Source: Streptomyces dioscori (GTDB taxonomy: Bacteria > Actinomycetota > Actinomycetes > Streptomycetales > Streptomycetaceae). From it: a DNA stretch of 64,000 nt. Position numbers and translations under genes: made by a program. Numbering within the stretch: position 1 is the first letter of the stretch; every line of letters begins with the position of its first letter. Shown piece after piece: positions 1 through 9,006 of this stretch. The notes below the pieces were generated by a model. That model saw only the letters and a program-made list of their open reading frames with translations, had not been told where the DNA came from and did no database searches. The stretch is taken from assembly GCF_003024195.1 (NCBI RefSeq), contig NZ_KZ679038.1:976807-1040806 (forward strand), written 5' to 3'.

Positions 1-768
1 GTCGCACAGGTCCGTACGAGCGTCGCGGCCCTGGTCGACGACTCCGGCACGACGCCCGATGTCGTGGTGCGGCTCGCGGCGCTCGCCCTGGCCACGGTGG
101 CGGACGCCACCGTGGCCGCCCGAGCGGCGGGCGACGAGGAGGGTGTGCGGCGCTGGTCGGCGACCGGGGCCGAGCTGGTGGGGACGGCCCGGGTCACGGC
201 GGCCGAGGGCGAGGACGGTTCGCCGCAGGGGCCCGAGGGCCGGGCGTGGCTGGCGCGAGCGGAGGCCGAGTGGGCGCGGGGCCTGGAGGAGAGCGGGGCC
301 GCCGGGGAGAGGGCGGAAGCCTGGGAGAAGGCGGTCGAGGCGTTCGGTTACGGGGACGTCTACGAGCAGGCCCGCTGCCGGGTCCGGCTCGCGGAGGCTT
401 TGGTGGCGGCGGGCCGGCGCGAGGAGGCCACCGGGCAGGCGCGGGTGGCCCGGGACACGGCCGTCCGGCTGGGCGCCGTGCCGTTGCGTGAGGACGTGGA
501 GCGGCTGACCCGCCGGGCCCGCCTCGCGGAGACCGCCTCGGTGGCGGGCGTCCCCGCGCTGACCGCCCGGGAGAACGACGTCCTGCTGCTGCTCGCGCGT
601 GGCCGCACCAACCGGCAGATAGGCGAGGAACTGTTCATCAGCGGCAAGACGGCGAGCGTGCACGTCTCCAACATCCTCGCGAAGCTGGGCGCCGCGAGCC
701 GCACGGAGGCGGTGGCGATCGCGTACCGCGAGGGACTGGTCCAGCCGGAACCGACCACCTCGGGCTGA
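1..768 (+). CDS. LuxR-family (LAL-type) regulator, C-terminal part
   Basis: The reading frame is open from the first base, so the start lies upstream of the window. The visible 255 residues are an alanine/arginine-rich helical TPR-like region followed by a LuxR/GerE helix-turn-helix near the C-terminus. The HTH shows the usual signature: LTARENDVLLLLARGRTN, then the recognition helix SGKTASVHVSNILAKLG. Helical repeats plus a terminal HTH are typical of the large ATP-binding LuxR regulators (LAL/MalT-like), but the expected N-terminal AAA ATPase domain is outside the window. Targets cannot be inferred. The stop codon lies inside a short tandem repeat (ACCACCTCGGGCTG units) that continues downstream. 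Confidence 0.85.
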   Translation, partial: VAQVRTSVAALVDDSGTTPDVVVRLAALALATVADATVAARAAGDEEGVRRWSATGAELVGTARVTAAEGEDGSPQGPEGRAWLARAEAEWARGLEESGAAGERAEAWEKAVEAFGYGDVYEQARCRVRLAEALVAAGRREEATGQARVARDTAVRLGAVPLREDVERLTRRARLAETASVAGVPALTARENDVLLLLARGRTNRQIGEELFISGKTASVHVSNILAKLGAASRTEAVAIAYREGLVQPEPTTSG

Positions 769-1136
769 CCACCTCGGGCTGACCACCTCACGGACCTGGG
801 AACGGCTCGACGGGCGGTCGGCGCCAGCGGATCGCGGGCGGATCGACAGACGGGTTCGACCGGCCGTGGGCGAGCTGATCGCGGCCGGCCCCACGGGCGA
901 TCGGCGGACGGATTGGCGGGCGGCTCGACGAGCGGATCGACGGGTGGCCGGCGGGCGGATCCGTGTGTCGGTGTGCGGGTCCGGTGGGGCTCAGCGGCTG
1001 CGGGGTCCGGCGGATGGCTGTGTCATGGAGACAGGCTCACGCGGGGTCGAGCCGCCGTTTGTGTCCAGGGCAACCGGTTACACGAGCGGATGGCCCGCAT
1101 TCGTACCAGCACAAGCACAAGCAAAGGTGGCTGTTC
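769..1136. other. Intergenic stretch without a supported gene
   Basis: No reading frame here has coding character. It begins with the rest of a direct repeat (ACCACCTCGGGCTG units from about 757 to 790) and continues with loosely repeated GCGGATCGAC-type words. A short palindrome AACCGGTT lies at 1072-1079, and an AGGTGG Shine-Dalgarno motif stands before the ATG at 1137. I see no convincing terminator or RNA gene. Confidence 0.5.
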
Positions 1137-1490
1137 ATGACGTCCGGCACGCATCTCGCTCTGACGCTCACTCTCACCGGCGGTTCGGCCGCCGACGCGC
1201 GGGCTGTCGTCCACACGCTCGAACCCGGCTTCGGCTCGCCGGACACCCTGCCCGGCGACGACGGCGCCACGGTCTACACGGCCACCTTCGGCAACGGCGG
1301 TGGCGGTGGTGGTGGTGAGAAGCCGTCCGGCGAGGCCAAGCTCTCCACGTCCGTCACCGTCACCCTGCAGGGCAGCCCGGAGGCGGTGCGCCAGGCCGAC
1401 GAGGCCCTGTCGGCGGCCTTCACCGTCCATGAGGAGGGTGCGGCTTCGGGCGACCAGGAGCAGGAGCGGGAACTGCGCCTCGAACCGTAG
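1137..1490 (+). CDS. Small hypothetical protein with glycine run
   Basis: 117 residues. The ATG at 1137 was chosen because AAAGGTGG stands at good spacing upstream; longer versions in this frame have no such site and have poor codon character. The protein has a beta-like N-terminus (repeated T-x-L-T), a Gly7 run near the middle, and a second half ending in an acidic Glu/Gln-rich tail. No signal peptide, membrane segment or known motif is visible. Function unknown. It stands alone between a LuxR gene and a convergent DUF6624 gene. Confidence 0.6.
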   Translation: MTSGTHLALTLTLTGGSAADARAVVHTLEPGFGSPDTLPGDDGATVYTATFGNGGGGGGGEKPSGEAKLSTSVTVTLQGSPEAVRQADEALSAAFTVHEEGAASGDQEQERELRLEP

Positions 1491-1527
1491 GCCGCCGGCG
1501 CCCGCTCACCCGTCGGGCTCAACGGCC

Positions 1528-2124
1528 TCACCCGCTGAGCCGTAGCGTCCGCATCTGTTCGTCGAGGGGAGCGAGACCGACATCGCGGCGCCGCTCGTCG
1601 AGCGTCTCGGGCCTGCGGACCGGATACGGGCAGCAGGTCACGGGGTCGACCCGGGTTCCGTAGAACTGCGGCTGGCCCAGTTCCACGGCGCAGTGGTCGG
1701 CGATGTACGCGTGATGCGGCGCCGGGCAGCGGCCGTCCGCCACGGCCTGGGCGATCAGGTCACGGCACACGACCTGGAAGGCGAGATCCGGGGCGTGCAG
1801 CAGGATCATCAGGGCCGCGGTCGAGGCGGGTGCGCCGACCAGGTCCGCGGTCGGCCAGGCGTGGCGCCGGACGATGGCCCTGAGGGCCTCGGCGTTGCCC
1901 TTGCGGCACTTCGCGAGACGCTGCCACGCCGCCGGAGTCGGACTGCGCTGCGCCGCTCCCGTCACCCGGTGGTCCTCGTCCACGCGGCGGACGAGTTCGC
2001 GGGCGAGGGCGGTCGCAAGCGCCGGGAGAACGACCGGGTGGCCGTCCCGTACCTCGTCGTGGGCGAGCCCTGTGCGGCCCTCATCGGTCGCGTCGGTCGT
2101 GTCGGTCGCGTATCCCCTGCGCAT
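1528..2124 (-). CDS. DUF6624-family protein
   Basis: The core matches the DUF6624 family as I know it: a helical N-terminal part ending in RHAWPTADLVG, a histidine-containing helix (MILLHAPD), AYIADHCAVELGQPQFYGT, and a C-terminal DERRRDVGLAPLDEQ. In this family the WPT, DxxF, QxYGT and RRxxLGLxPL blocks are the conserved ones; the biochemical role is unknown. The start is uncertain. The ATG at 2124 follows a purine-rich GGTGGGGAAG tract and removes an Arg/Pro-rich stretch, but an in-frame ATG at 2268 would give 246 residues. The gene is convergent with the small gene at 1137-1490. Confidence 0.7.
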   Translation of the reverse strand: MRRGYATDTTDATDEGRTGLAHDEVRDGHPVVLPALATALARELVRRVDEDHRVTGAAQRSPTPAAWQRLAKCRKGNAEALRAIVRRHAWPTADLVGAPASTAALMILLHAPDLAFQVVCRDLIAQAVADGRCPAPHHAYIADHCAVELGQPQFYGTRVDPVTCCPYPVRRPETLDERRRDVGLAPLDEQMRTLRLSG

Positions 2125-2418
2125 CTTCCCCACCCCGTCGTGGGTCTCTTCCGTCCCGTAGGGCACGCGGTTCGCCCGTTCACCGCGAGGCGGGTGGCCC
2201 GCGGGCGCCGAGGCCGCGGCGAACACTCCGCCCGGGTTCCTCGGTCGTCCGTCACTCACGGTGGCCATCCAGGTCTCGCGTCATGCTGCTGCGGGCTCAC
2301 CCGACCCACCGGGGCGCCAAGTGCGCTGCGCGCCCGCGCTGTTGTGCGCCGTGGGCGCCGGACTGTGCGGCACGTCACTCGGTCCCTATGATTGCGTACA
2401 CACTCAACCCGTAACAAG

Positions 2419-2439
2419 CGTTCTGATAATTTCAGAACG
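2419..2439. promoter_or_regulatory. Perfect inverted repeat upstream of XRE regulator
   Basis: CGTTCTGA, 5-nt spacer TAATT, then TCAGAACG: an 8-bp perfect inverted repeat in an unusually AT-rich patch, 75 bp before the XRE gene start. Size and place suit an operator, perhaps for the neighbouring XRE protein itself. No regulator is proven. Confidence 0.5.
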
Positions 2440-2514
2440 TTCCGCACGGCCCTGTCTGTGTCAGTCACTGCGTGGCACACTGCTGGCTGTGACGGCCGTA
2501 CCGGGAGGTAGGAC

Positions 2515-3381
2515 GTGAGCGACAACCGCTCCGGCGGCAGCGCGCCGACCGTCCTGCGGATGGTCCTCGGGAAGCGGCTCCGGCACCTGCGGGAACAGGC
2601 GGGGATCTCCTTCGAGGACGCCGCCCGGGCCATCGAGGTCACCCCTTTGACGGTCCGTCGGATAGAGAAGGCCGAGGTCGGCCTGCGCATCCCGTACGTC
2701 AGGGAGTTGCTGCGCACCTACGGAGTTCCCTCCTCGGAGGTGGACGACTTCCTCACGATGGCCCGGGAGGCCAACCGGCCCGGCTGGTGGTACTCCTACC
2801 GCGACGTGCTGCCGGACTGGTTCAGCGCCTACGTGAGCCTGGAGAGCGAAGCCAGTGTCATCCGTCTCTACGAACCCCACTACGTCCCGGGCCTGTTGCA
2901 GACGCACGACTACGCGGCCGCGCTGATGCACGTCGGCTTCCCCAACGCGACCAAGGAGGACGTCGCCCGCCGCGTCGACCTGCGGCTGCGGCGTCAGGAC
3001 CTGCTCGCCAAGTCCGACGCCCCGGCGGTCTGGGCCGTCCTGGACGAGACCGTGCTGCGCCGGCCGGTGGGCGGGGCCGAGGTGATGCGGGCCCAGATCG
3101 ACCGGCTGACCGAGGCTCTGGACATGCCGAAGGTCCGGATCCAGATACTGCGCTTCTCGGTGGGCGCGCACCCCGGCGCGTTCGGCCCGTTCCACTACTT
3201 CCGCTTCGGTTTCTCCGAGCTTCCCGACGTCGTCTACACGGAGAGCCTCGTCGGCTCGGTCTATGTGGACCAGCCCGCCGACGTCGTGACGTACCTCGAA
3301 GTGCTGGACCGGATGTCCGTGCAGGCGGAGCCGGTCGCCCGGACCAGGAGCATTCTCGACGAACTGCGTGAGGAGTTGTGA
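2515..3381 (+). CDS. XRE-family transcriptional regulator with DUF5753 domain
   Basis: 288 residues from a GTG preceded by GGGAGGTAGG. Residues about 15-75 form an XRE/Cro helix-turn-helix (LGKRLRHLREQAGISFEDAARAIEVTPLTVRRIEKAE). The rest is a DUF5753 ligand or effector domain, recognisable from EPHYVPGLLQTHDYA near residue 120 and the WAVLDETVLRRPVGG and VRIQILRFSVGAHPG blocks. In Streptomyces such proteins sit beside a small DUF397 partner, as here with a 3-bp gap; the pairs resemble the WhiJ-type regulators of development. The targets of this copy are unknown. Confidence 0.92.
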   Translation: MSDNRSGGSAPTVLRMVLGKRLRHLREQAGISFEDAARAIEVTPLTVRRIEKAEVGLRIPYVRELLRTYGVPSSEVDDFLTMAREANRPGWWYSYRDVLPDWFSAYVSLESEASVIRLYEPHYVPGLLQTHDYAAALMHVGFPNATKEDVARRVDLRLRRQDLLAKSDAPAVWAVLDETVLRRPVGGAEVMRAQIDRLTEALDMPKVRIQILRFSVGAHPGAFGPFHYFRFGFSELPDVVYTESLVGSVYVDQPADVVTYLEVLDRMSVQAEPVARTRSILDELREEL

Positions 3382-3384
3382 GCC

Positions 3385-3630
3385 ATGACGTCCATGGATC
3401 CCGTCCACAGCGGCATGCCCGCCCATGAGCTGGGCACCGAGGGCTGGGAGAAGCCCTGGAGCGGCACCAACGGCGGCAGTTGCGTCGAGGCCAAGCGGCT
3501 CCCCGACGGGAGCGTCGCCCTCCGCCAGTCCAGGGATCCGGACGGGCCCGCGCTGGTCTACAGCCGGGACGAGATGATCTCGTTCCTGGAAGGCGCGAAG
3601 TCCGGCCGGGCCGACTTCCTCGTCGACTGA
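3385..3630 (+). CDS. DUF397 domain protein
   Basis: 81 residues with the DUF397 core: W-x-K-x-W-S-G-x-N-G-G-S-C-V-E near residues 21-36, then VALRQSRDPDGPALVYSRDE and FLEGAKSGRADFL at the end. It follows the XRE/DUF5753 gene by 3 bp, so the two are co-transcribed. In Streptomyces these small proteins act as partners of the WhiJ-like regulator encoded next door. The molecular role of this copy is inferred from context only. Confidence 0.92.
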   Translation: MTSMDPVHSGMPAHELGTEGWEKPWSGTNGGSCVEAKRLPDGSVALRQSRDPDGPALVYSRDEMISFLEGAKSGRADFLVD

Positions 3631-3778
3631 CCCGCGCTCGGCAACCGGCCGGGGCGCGTCGGCACTCCCGTACGCCCGCCCGAACGGTGTGCGCACGCTG
3701 GACGCGTCAACAGAGCCTTCACACAGCGCAGTTGACGCTACGTTGGGTATGACCGCCGACGCACGGCAGGAGATCCCC

Positions 3779-4588
3779 ATGGCAGACGGCCAGCACATCC
3801 CCGACCAGGACGCCCTGTCGAAGATCGACACCTCGGTGCCGCATTCGGCCCGCATCTGGAACTACTGGATGGGCGGGAAGGACAACTACGAGGTCGACCG
3901 GGTGGCGGGGGACGCGTATCGCCGGATCGCGCCGAACATCGAGACGATGGCCCGCGCGTCCCGCGGTTATCTGATCCGTACCGTGACGTTCGTCGCCGGT
4001 GAGCTGGGCATCCGCCAGTTCCTGGACATCGGCACCGGTCTTCCCACGTACGACAACACCCACCAGGTCGCCCAGCGCGTGGCGCCCCGGGCCCGGATCG
4101 TCTACGTGGACAACGACCCGCTGGTGCTGCGGCACGCCCAGGCGCTGCTCACCAGCACGCCCGAGGGTGTCACCGACTACATCGACGCGAACCTGCACGA
4201 GCCCGAGGCGATCATCGAGGCGGCGGGCAAGATCCTAGACTTCACGCAGCCTGTCGCGCTGATGCTGATGGGCATCCTGGGTCACATCCAGGACTACGAG
4301 GAGGCCAGGTCGATCACGCGCAGCCTCCAGGCCGCCCTGCCGTCCGGCAGCTACTTCGTGCACTACGACAGCACCGACACCGACGCCGAGCTGAAGCGCG
4401 CCCAGGAGGGGTACGACGACACCGGCGCCGTACCGTACGTGCTGCGCAGTCCCCGGCAGGTCGCCGCGTACTACGAGGGACTGGAGCTGCTGGAGCCCGG
4501 CATCGTCTCCTGCCCGCTGTGGCGTCCCGAGCCGGGCACCGACCCGCAGCCGACGGACGTGTACGGAGGCGTCGCCCGCAAGCCCTGA
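3779..4588 (+). CDS. SAM-dependent methyltransferase, Methyltransf_19 family
   Basis: 269 residues. The ATG at 3779 has AGGAG at ideal spacing; an alternative ATG at 3749 lacks one. The N-terminus HSARIWNYWMGGKDNYEVDR is the hallmark of the actinobacterial S-adenosyl methyltransferase family PF04672. FLDIGTGLPTYDNTH is motif I for SAM binding, followed by IVYVDNDPLVLRHAQALL as the acidic loop. These enzymes are abundant in Streptomyces, often near XRE/DUF397 genes, and their substrates are mostly unknown. The gene is monocistronic and convergent with the FAD oxidase gene. Confidence 0.9.
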   Translation: MADGQHIPDQDALSKIDTSVPHSARIWNYWMGGKDNYEVDRVAGDAYRRIAPNIETMARASRGYLIRTVTFVAGELGIRQFLDIGTGLPTYDNTHQVAQRVAPRARIVYVDNDPLVLRHAQALLTSTPEGVTDYIDANLHEPEAIIEAAGKILDFTQPVALMLMGILGHIQDYEEARSITRSLQAALPSGSYFVHYDSTDTDAELKRAQEGYDDTGAVPYVLRSPRQVAAYYEGLELLEPGIVSCPLWRPEPGTDPQPTDVYGGVARKP

Positions 4589-4644
4589 CGCCCCCGTCGG
4601 CGCCAGGGCCCTTCCGCGGACGGTCGGTGAGCTCGTGCGGGCGG

Positions 4645-6042
4645 TCAGGAGCGTGCGGCCGGCTGGATGTTCTGGTTCAGCCGGAACAGGTTGCCCGGGT
4701 CGTGGTCGGCCTTGATGCGGGCCAGACGCGCGTAGTTGTCGCGGTAGCTGGCGCGCACCCGCTCCTGTCCCTCGTCCATCATCATGTTCACGTACGCGCC
4801 GCCCGCCGAGTACGGGTGCAGGGCCTCGAAGTAGTCGACGGTCCACTGCCTGATGAGGTCGGCGTTGGCCGGGTCGGGGTCCACCCCCGCGTACACCGAG
4901 GCCCAGCGTGCGTCCCGGTAGCTCCAGGCGGTGTCCGTCGGGGCGTGGTCGTGGACGGCGCCGTCGATCGGGTACAGGTGGAACGTCGACTTGAGCGTGG
5001 GCAGTCCGGCCCCGAACTTGGCGTGCTGGTCGATGGCGTCACCGGGGATCTCGTTGACGAAGTCGGCACGCCAGTACCACTGGTCGCCGGGCGGGTAGAG
5101 CCCGTCGAAGGCCGACTGGATCGCGGGGTGCGGCATCGGCGCGGGCCCGTGCAGCATCGGTTCGGGGAGCGCGTCGAGCAGGGGCGCCATCAGACGGGCC
5201 GCCGTGTCCGCGTCGTCCCCGGCGTAGCACCACACCACACCGCAGGCCTTGCGTCCCTGGATCTCCTCGGGGAACGGCGGGGCCGGCGGGACGGCGCCGA
5301 ACAGGAAGAAGCCGTTCAGTTCGCGGGGTGCGTGGGGGATGAAGTCCCGGTAGGCGGTGAGGACTTCGGCGGCCGATTCGACGGGCCAGAAGGTGGGCCC
5401 CGCGACGACGGTGCTCACCTCGTGCAGCCGGAACCGGAACGAGGTGACGACGCCGAAGTTGCCTCCGCCGCCACGGATCGCCCAGAACAGGTCGGCGTTG
5501 TCGTCGGCGTTCGCGCGCACCTGGGTGCCGTCGGCCAGTACGAGGTCGGCCTCCTGGAGATTGTCGATGGTCAGCCCGCACCTGCGGCTGAGGTGGCCGA
5601 GGCCGCCGCCCAGGGTGAGGCCGCCGACGCCGGTCGTGGAGATGATGCCGCTCGGGGTGGCCAGGCCGTGCGCGTGGGTGGCACGGTCCACCTCGCCCCA
5701 GACGCAGCCCGCGCCGACGCGGGCCGTCCTGGCGCCGGGGTCGATCTCGATGTCCTTGAGCGGCGACAGATCGACGACCACGCCGTCGTCGCAGGTCCCG
5801 AGGCCCGCTCCGTGGTGCCCGCCGCCGCGGACCGCGAGCGGCAGGTCGTGGTCGCGGGCGAAGCCGACGGCCCGGGCCACGTCCTCGGCACTGGCGCAGC
5901 GTGCCACCAGGGCGGGCCGCCGGTCGATCATCGCGTTGTAGACGGCGCGTGCCTCCTGGTAGCCGGGGTCGTCCGGGCCGGTCAGCCGCCCCTCGAACGC
6001 CGTGAGTTCCTGGCGGGCCGCCTGTGCGGGTGTGACGGACAT
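4645..6042 (-). CDS. FAD-linked oxidoreductase, berberine-bridge type
   Basis: 465 residues. The N-terminal half is a PCMH-type FAD-binding domain: VRGGGHHGAGLGTCDDGVVVDLS near residue 70 carries the histidine normally joined covalently to FAD, and TTGVGGLTLGGGLGHLSRRCGLT contacts the cofactor. RGGGGNFGVVTSF follows near residue 190. The C-terminus carries the BBE motif YARLARIKADHDPGNLFRLNQNI. Family members oxidise sugars, alkaloids or antibiotic intermediates with oxygen. There is no signal peptide, so it should be cytoplasmic. It stands alone and no substrate can be named. Confidence 0.9.
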   Translation of the reverse strand: MSVTPAQAARQELTAFEGRLTGPDDPGYQEARAVYNAMIDRRPALVARCASAEDVARAVGFARDHDLPLAVRGGGHHGAGLGTCDDGVVVDLSPLKDIEIDPGARTARVGAGCVWGEVDRATHAHGLATPSGIISTTGVGGLTLGGGLGHLSRRCGLTIDNLQEADLVLADGTQVRANADDNADLFWAIRGGGGNFGVVTSFRFRLHEVSTVVAGPTFWPVESAAEVLTAYRDFIPHAPRELNGFFLFGAVPPAPPFPEEIQGRKACGVVWCYAGDDADTAARLMAPLLDALPEPMLHGPAPMPHPAIQSAFDGLYPPGDQWYWRADFVNEIPGDAIDQHAKFGAGLPTLKSTFHLYPIDGAVHDHAPTDTAWSYRDARWASVYAGVDPDPANADLIRQWTVDYFEALHPYSAGGAYVNMMMDEGQERVRASYRDNYARLARIKADHDPGNLFRLNQNIQPAARS

Positions 6043-6206
6043 GGCATCCCCCGATCCGGGGCCCGTTCGCCGAGCCCCTCCGATGGGCCTGTTCTAGTCC
6101 GGCGGCCCGGAGGCAGCTATCCGTCCCCACCACTCAGCTCGGCGTCCTCACCTACCTAGGTCACGCTGCGTCTGTCCAGGTACGCCTGCATCCAACGTAC
6201 CCCCGC

Positions 6207-8825
6207 CTAGGGTTCGCGGCCCGGCAGGATTCCGAGCTCCGTGGCACGGGCGGCGGCCTCGCGCCGCGAGCGGGCACCGAGCTTCTCCAGGACGGCGGCG
6301 ACGTGGTTGTCGACGGTACGGACCGACACGACGAGCCGCTCGGCCATCTCCGGGTTGGTCAGGCCCTGGGCCAGCAGCCGCACGACCTGCAGCTGCCGCT
6401 CGGTGAGTCCTGCGGGGTTCTCCCGGGTGGTGGCGAGCGGTCCGCGTGGGATGTGGCGGACGCCGAGGTGCCGCAGCTCGGAGCGGACCAGCCGCGCCAG
6501 GGGTTCGGCGCCGAGCGCGTCCAGGCCCGCGAGGGCGGTGAGCTTGTCGCTCGGGTCCGGGCTCTCGGCGAGGGCGGCGGCCCGCTCGTACGGGCAGCCG
6601 GCCGTCTGCCACAGCCGGGCCGCCTCCCGCCAGCGGCCGGCGGTCTGGAGGGCGTACGGGTGGTCCGAGCCGTCCGGCGGTACGGGGTGTCCGGCCCTGG
6701 TGAGCCAGTGGCCGAGTTCGGCGCGGTGCGGGACGGCGTTCAGCAGGCGTGCCTGCTCGAAGGCCGTGCCGGCCAGTTCGGCCACCGCCGCGTGATCGCC
6801 GCGGAGCCAGGCGGCCTCGGCTCGGGCGGCGGCGACCGGACCGATGCGCTGCAGTTCACGGGTGCGCACCGCGATCTCCCATGCCTCGTCGAGCAGTTCG
6901 TCGCCGCCCTCGCGGCCCCGCCGGACCCGCACCCGGGCGAGGACGGTCAGCGCGGGGCAGCGGGCGGGGACGAAGTCGTGGGCGCCGATCTCGGCGTGGC
7001 GCTCCGCCTCGTCCCAGGCGCCCGCGGCGAACTTCCGCAGCCCCATGGCCACATGGAGATAGCTGAGGAAGCCGACGTGCTCGGCCCGGTCGGCCAGCTC
7101 CATCCCGGGAGCGAGGTAGCGGTCGGCCTCGGCGTGTTCGAGGCGTTCGAGCAGCGTCCAGATGAGGTTGGCGTACGAGCGGCAGGCGTGTTCGACCTCG
7201 CCCGCGGCCAGCGCGACCCGCAGGCTCTCCTCCAACTGGGCGCGGCCCAGCGGGTCTCCGGCACGCCAGCGAGCGGTGCCGACGTTGTTGAGGGCGTGCG
7301 CGAGGATCGCCTTGTCACCCGTGCGGCGGGCCAGGACGATCGCGCGTTCACCGAAGTCGATGGCGGGTCCGGTGCGTTCGGACAGCATGTGGAGCTGGGA
7401 GGTGTTGCTGAGCGCGAGTGCGAGCAGCCGTTCGTCGCCCGCCTCCTCCAGGACGGCGATGGCCTCCCACGCGGCGCGCTGCGCCTCGTCGGCGTTCCCC
7501 GCCCACCAGTGGATACGGGAGAGCCAGCGCAGGTCGGCGCCGAGCGCGCGGGTGTCGCCGAGGAAGCGGCGCAGCGCGACCGCGTCCCGTTCGGCGTCCA
7601 CGGCGGCCGCGGAGTCGGCGATGGTGTAGCTCTCGATGGCGAACCGCTCCAGCAGATCGGCGAGCGCGGCGGCGTCGAAGCGGTCGCGCCGGCGCAGGAC
7701 CAGCCGCAGATGGGCCGCGGCCTCCCGGTGTGCGCCCGCGCCCGCGGCGTCCCGGGCGGCGTCGGGTCCGTACCGCGCGATCGCCTCCTAGTCGCCGGCC
7801 TGGGCCGCGTGGTGGACGACACGGGCGGGGTCGGAGCCCGGTTGCACGACGAGTGCGGCCAGGACCTGGCGGTTGAGTTCGATGCGCCGTGCGGCGGGCA
7901 GCGAGTCGACGACGGCGCGGCGGATCAACTCGTGCCGGAATCCGGCCCGTTCGGGCGTCACGGTGAGCAGGCCGCGCTGTTCGGCGACCGCCAGCTCGGC
8001 GACGCCGTCCGGCAACAGCGCGTCGACCAGCGGCCGTTCGACCGCGGAGGGCACGACGGCGAGCTGTTCCAGGGCGTCGCGGGTGCGGTCGTCCAGGTCG
8101 CGCAGCCGGGCGAGGACCGCGTCGACCACCGTCGGGGGTACGGCGCCGGTGCCGCCGGCCGCGACCACCTCGGCGACGAAGAACGGGTTGCCCGAGGTGA
8201 CCTCGTACACCTCCGCCGGGTCCAGGCCGCTCACCGCGCTGAGCCGGTGCACGGCGCCCGGGGAGAGCCGGGGCAGGGGCAGGCGGTGTACGCGTTCGGC
8301 CCGGGACACCTGGCCGAGGAGGTGGTGCAGGGGGTGGCGGCGGTCCAGCTCGTCGTCGCGGTAGGTCAGGACGAGTACGGCCGGCAGGCGTTCCACCCGG
8401 TGGACCAGGAACCGCAGCGCGTCGAGGGAGGCCTCGTCGGCCCAGTGCACGTCCTCGACGACGAGGACGGCGGGGTGCGGGGCCGCGGTGAGTTCCGCGC
8501 GCAGCGCGTCGTAGACCCGGGGGCGGTCACCGCCCGCCGTGAGCGCCCGTGCCAGTTCCGCGCCGACGCCGCCGACGAGGTCACGGAAGGGGCCGAGCGG
8601 GCGGCGCGTCGCGAGGTCGTCGCACTCCCCCACCAGGACGCGCGACGCCGTGGGCAGCACTCCGGGCATGGCCTTCACCAGGCTGGACTTGCCGATGCCC
8701 GCCTCGCCGTGGACGAGCACGACGGAACCGGCTCCGTCGGCCGCCTCCCTGGCGGCCGAGGCCAGCCGGTCCAGCTCGTGCTCCCGTTCGAGGATCCCCC
8801 CATCCACGGCGCCATGCTGGCACAT
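6207..8825 (-). pseudogene. AAA-ATPase LuxR-family (LAL) regulator split by an in-frame amber stop
   Basis: The N-terminal piece has a Walker A (VHGEAGIGKSSLV) and Walker B (VLVVEDVHWAD) AAA domain like MalT/LAL regulators. The C-terminal piece holds TPR-like helices and a LuxR HTH (LTERQLQVVRLLAQGLTNPEMAERL). Both lie in one reading frame, separated only by a TAG whose complement CTA is at 7788-7790. Protein sequence runs on without a gap: AAQAGD, stop, EAIARYGPDAARDAAGAGAHR, as expected inside the family. Joined, they make about 871 residues, normal for a LAL regulator. This is either a recent nonsense pseudogene or a base-call error. It is divergent from the rhamnosidase gene. The start (ATG at 8825) is uncertain; in-frame ATGs lie at 8858 and 8924. 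Confidence 0.8.
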
Positions 8826-8877
8826 GCACGCCTCTTGAAGCCCCACAGCGGCACCCATAGGATCGTTCAAGAATGTG

Positions 8878-8889
8878 TGAAACGTTTCA
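8878..8889. promoter_or_regulatory. LacI-type operator-like palindrome TGAAACGTTTCA
   Basis: A perfect 12-bp palindrome, TGAAACGTTTCA, 118 bp upstream of the rhamnosidase start and in the divergent region shared with the broken LAL gene. Its central CG and form match operators of LacI-family sugar repressors. No LacI gene is in the window, so the regulator must be elsewhere. Confidence 0.65.
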
Positions 8890-9006
8890 AACGGCTCACG
8901 CGTCCCCCTCACGCCTCTTCTCACGACTCCCGCCCCCTGACTTTTCCCGCCCCCACCCTCGCTCCGTCACCCGCACCCGCGCACGTACGCAACCAAGGGA
9001 CACCAC

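Noticed and set aside
4519..6159. Long plus-strand frame (546 codons) opposite the FAD oxidase
   Set aside because: Shadow of the high-GC3 FAD oxidase gene; valine/glycine-rich low-information sequence with no ribosome site.
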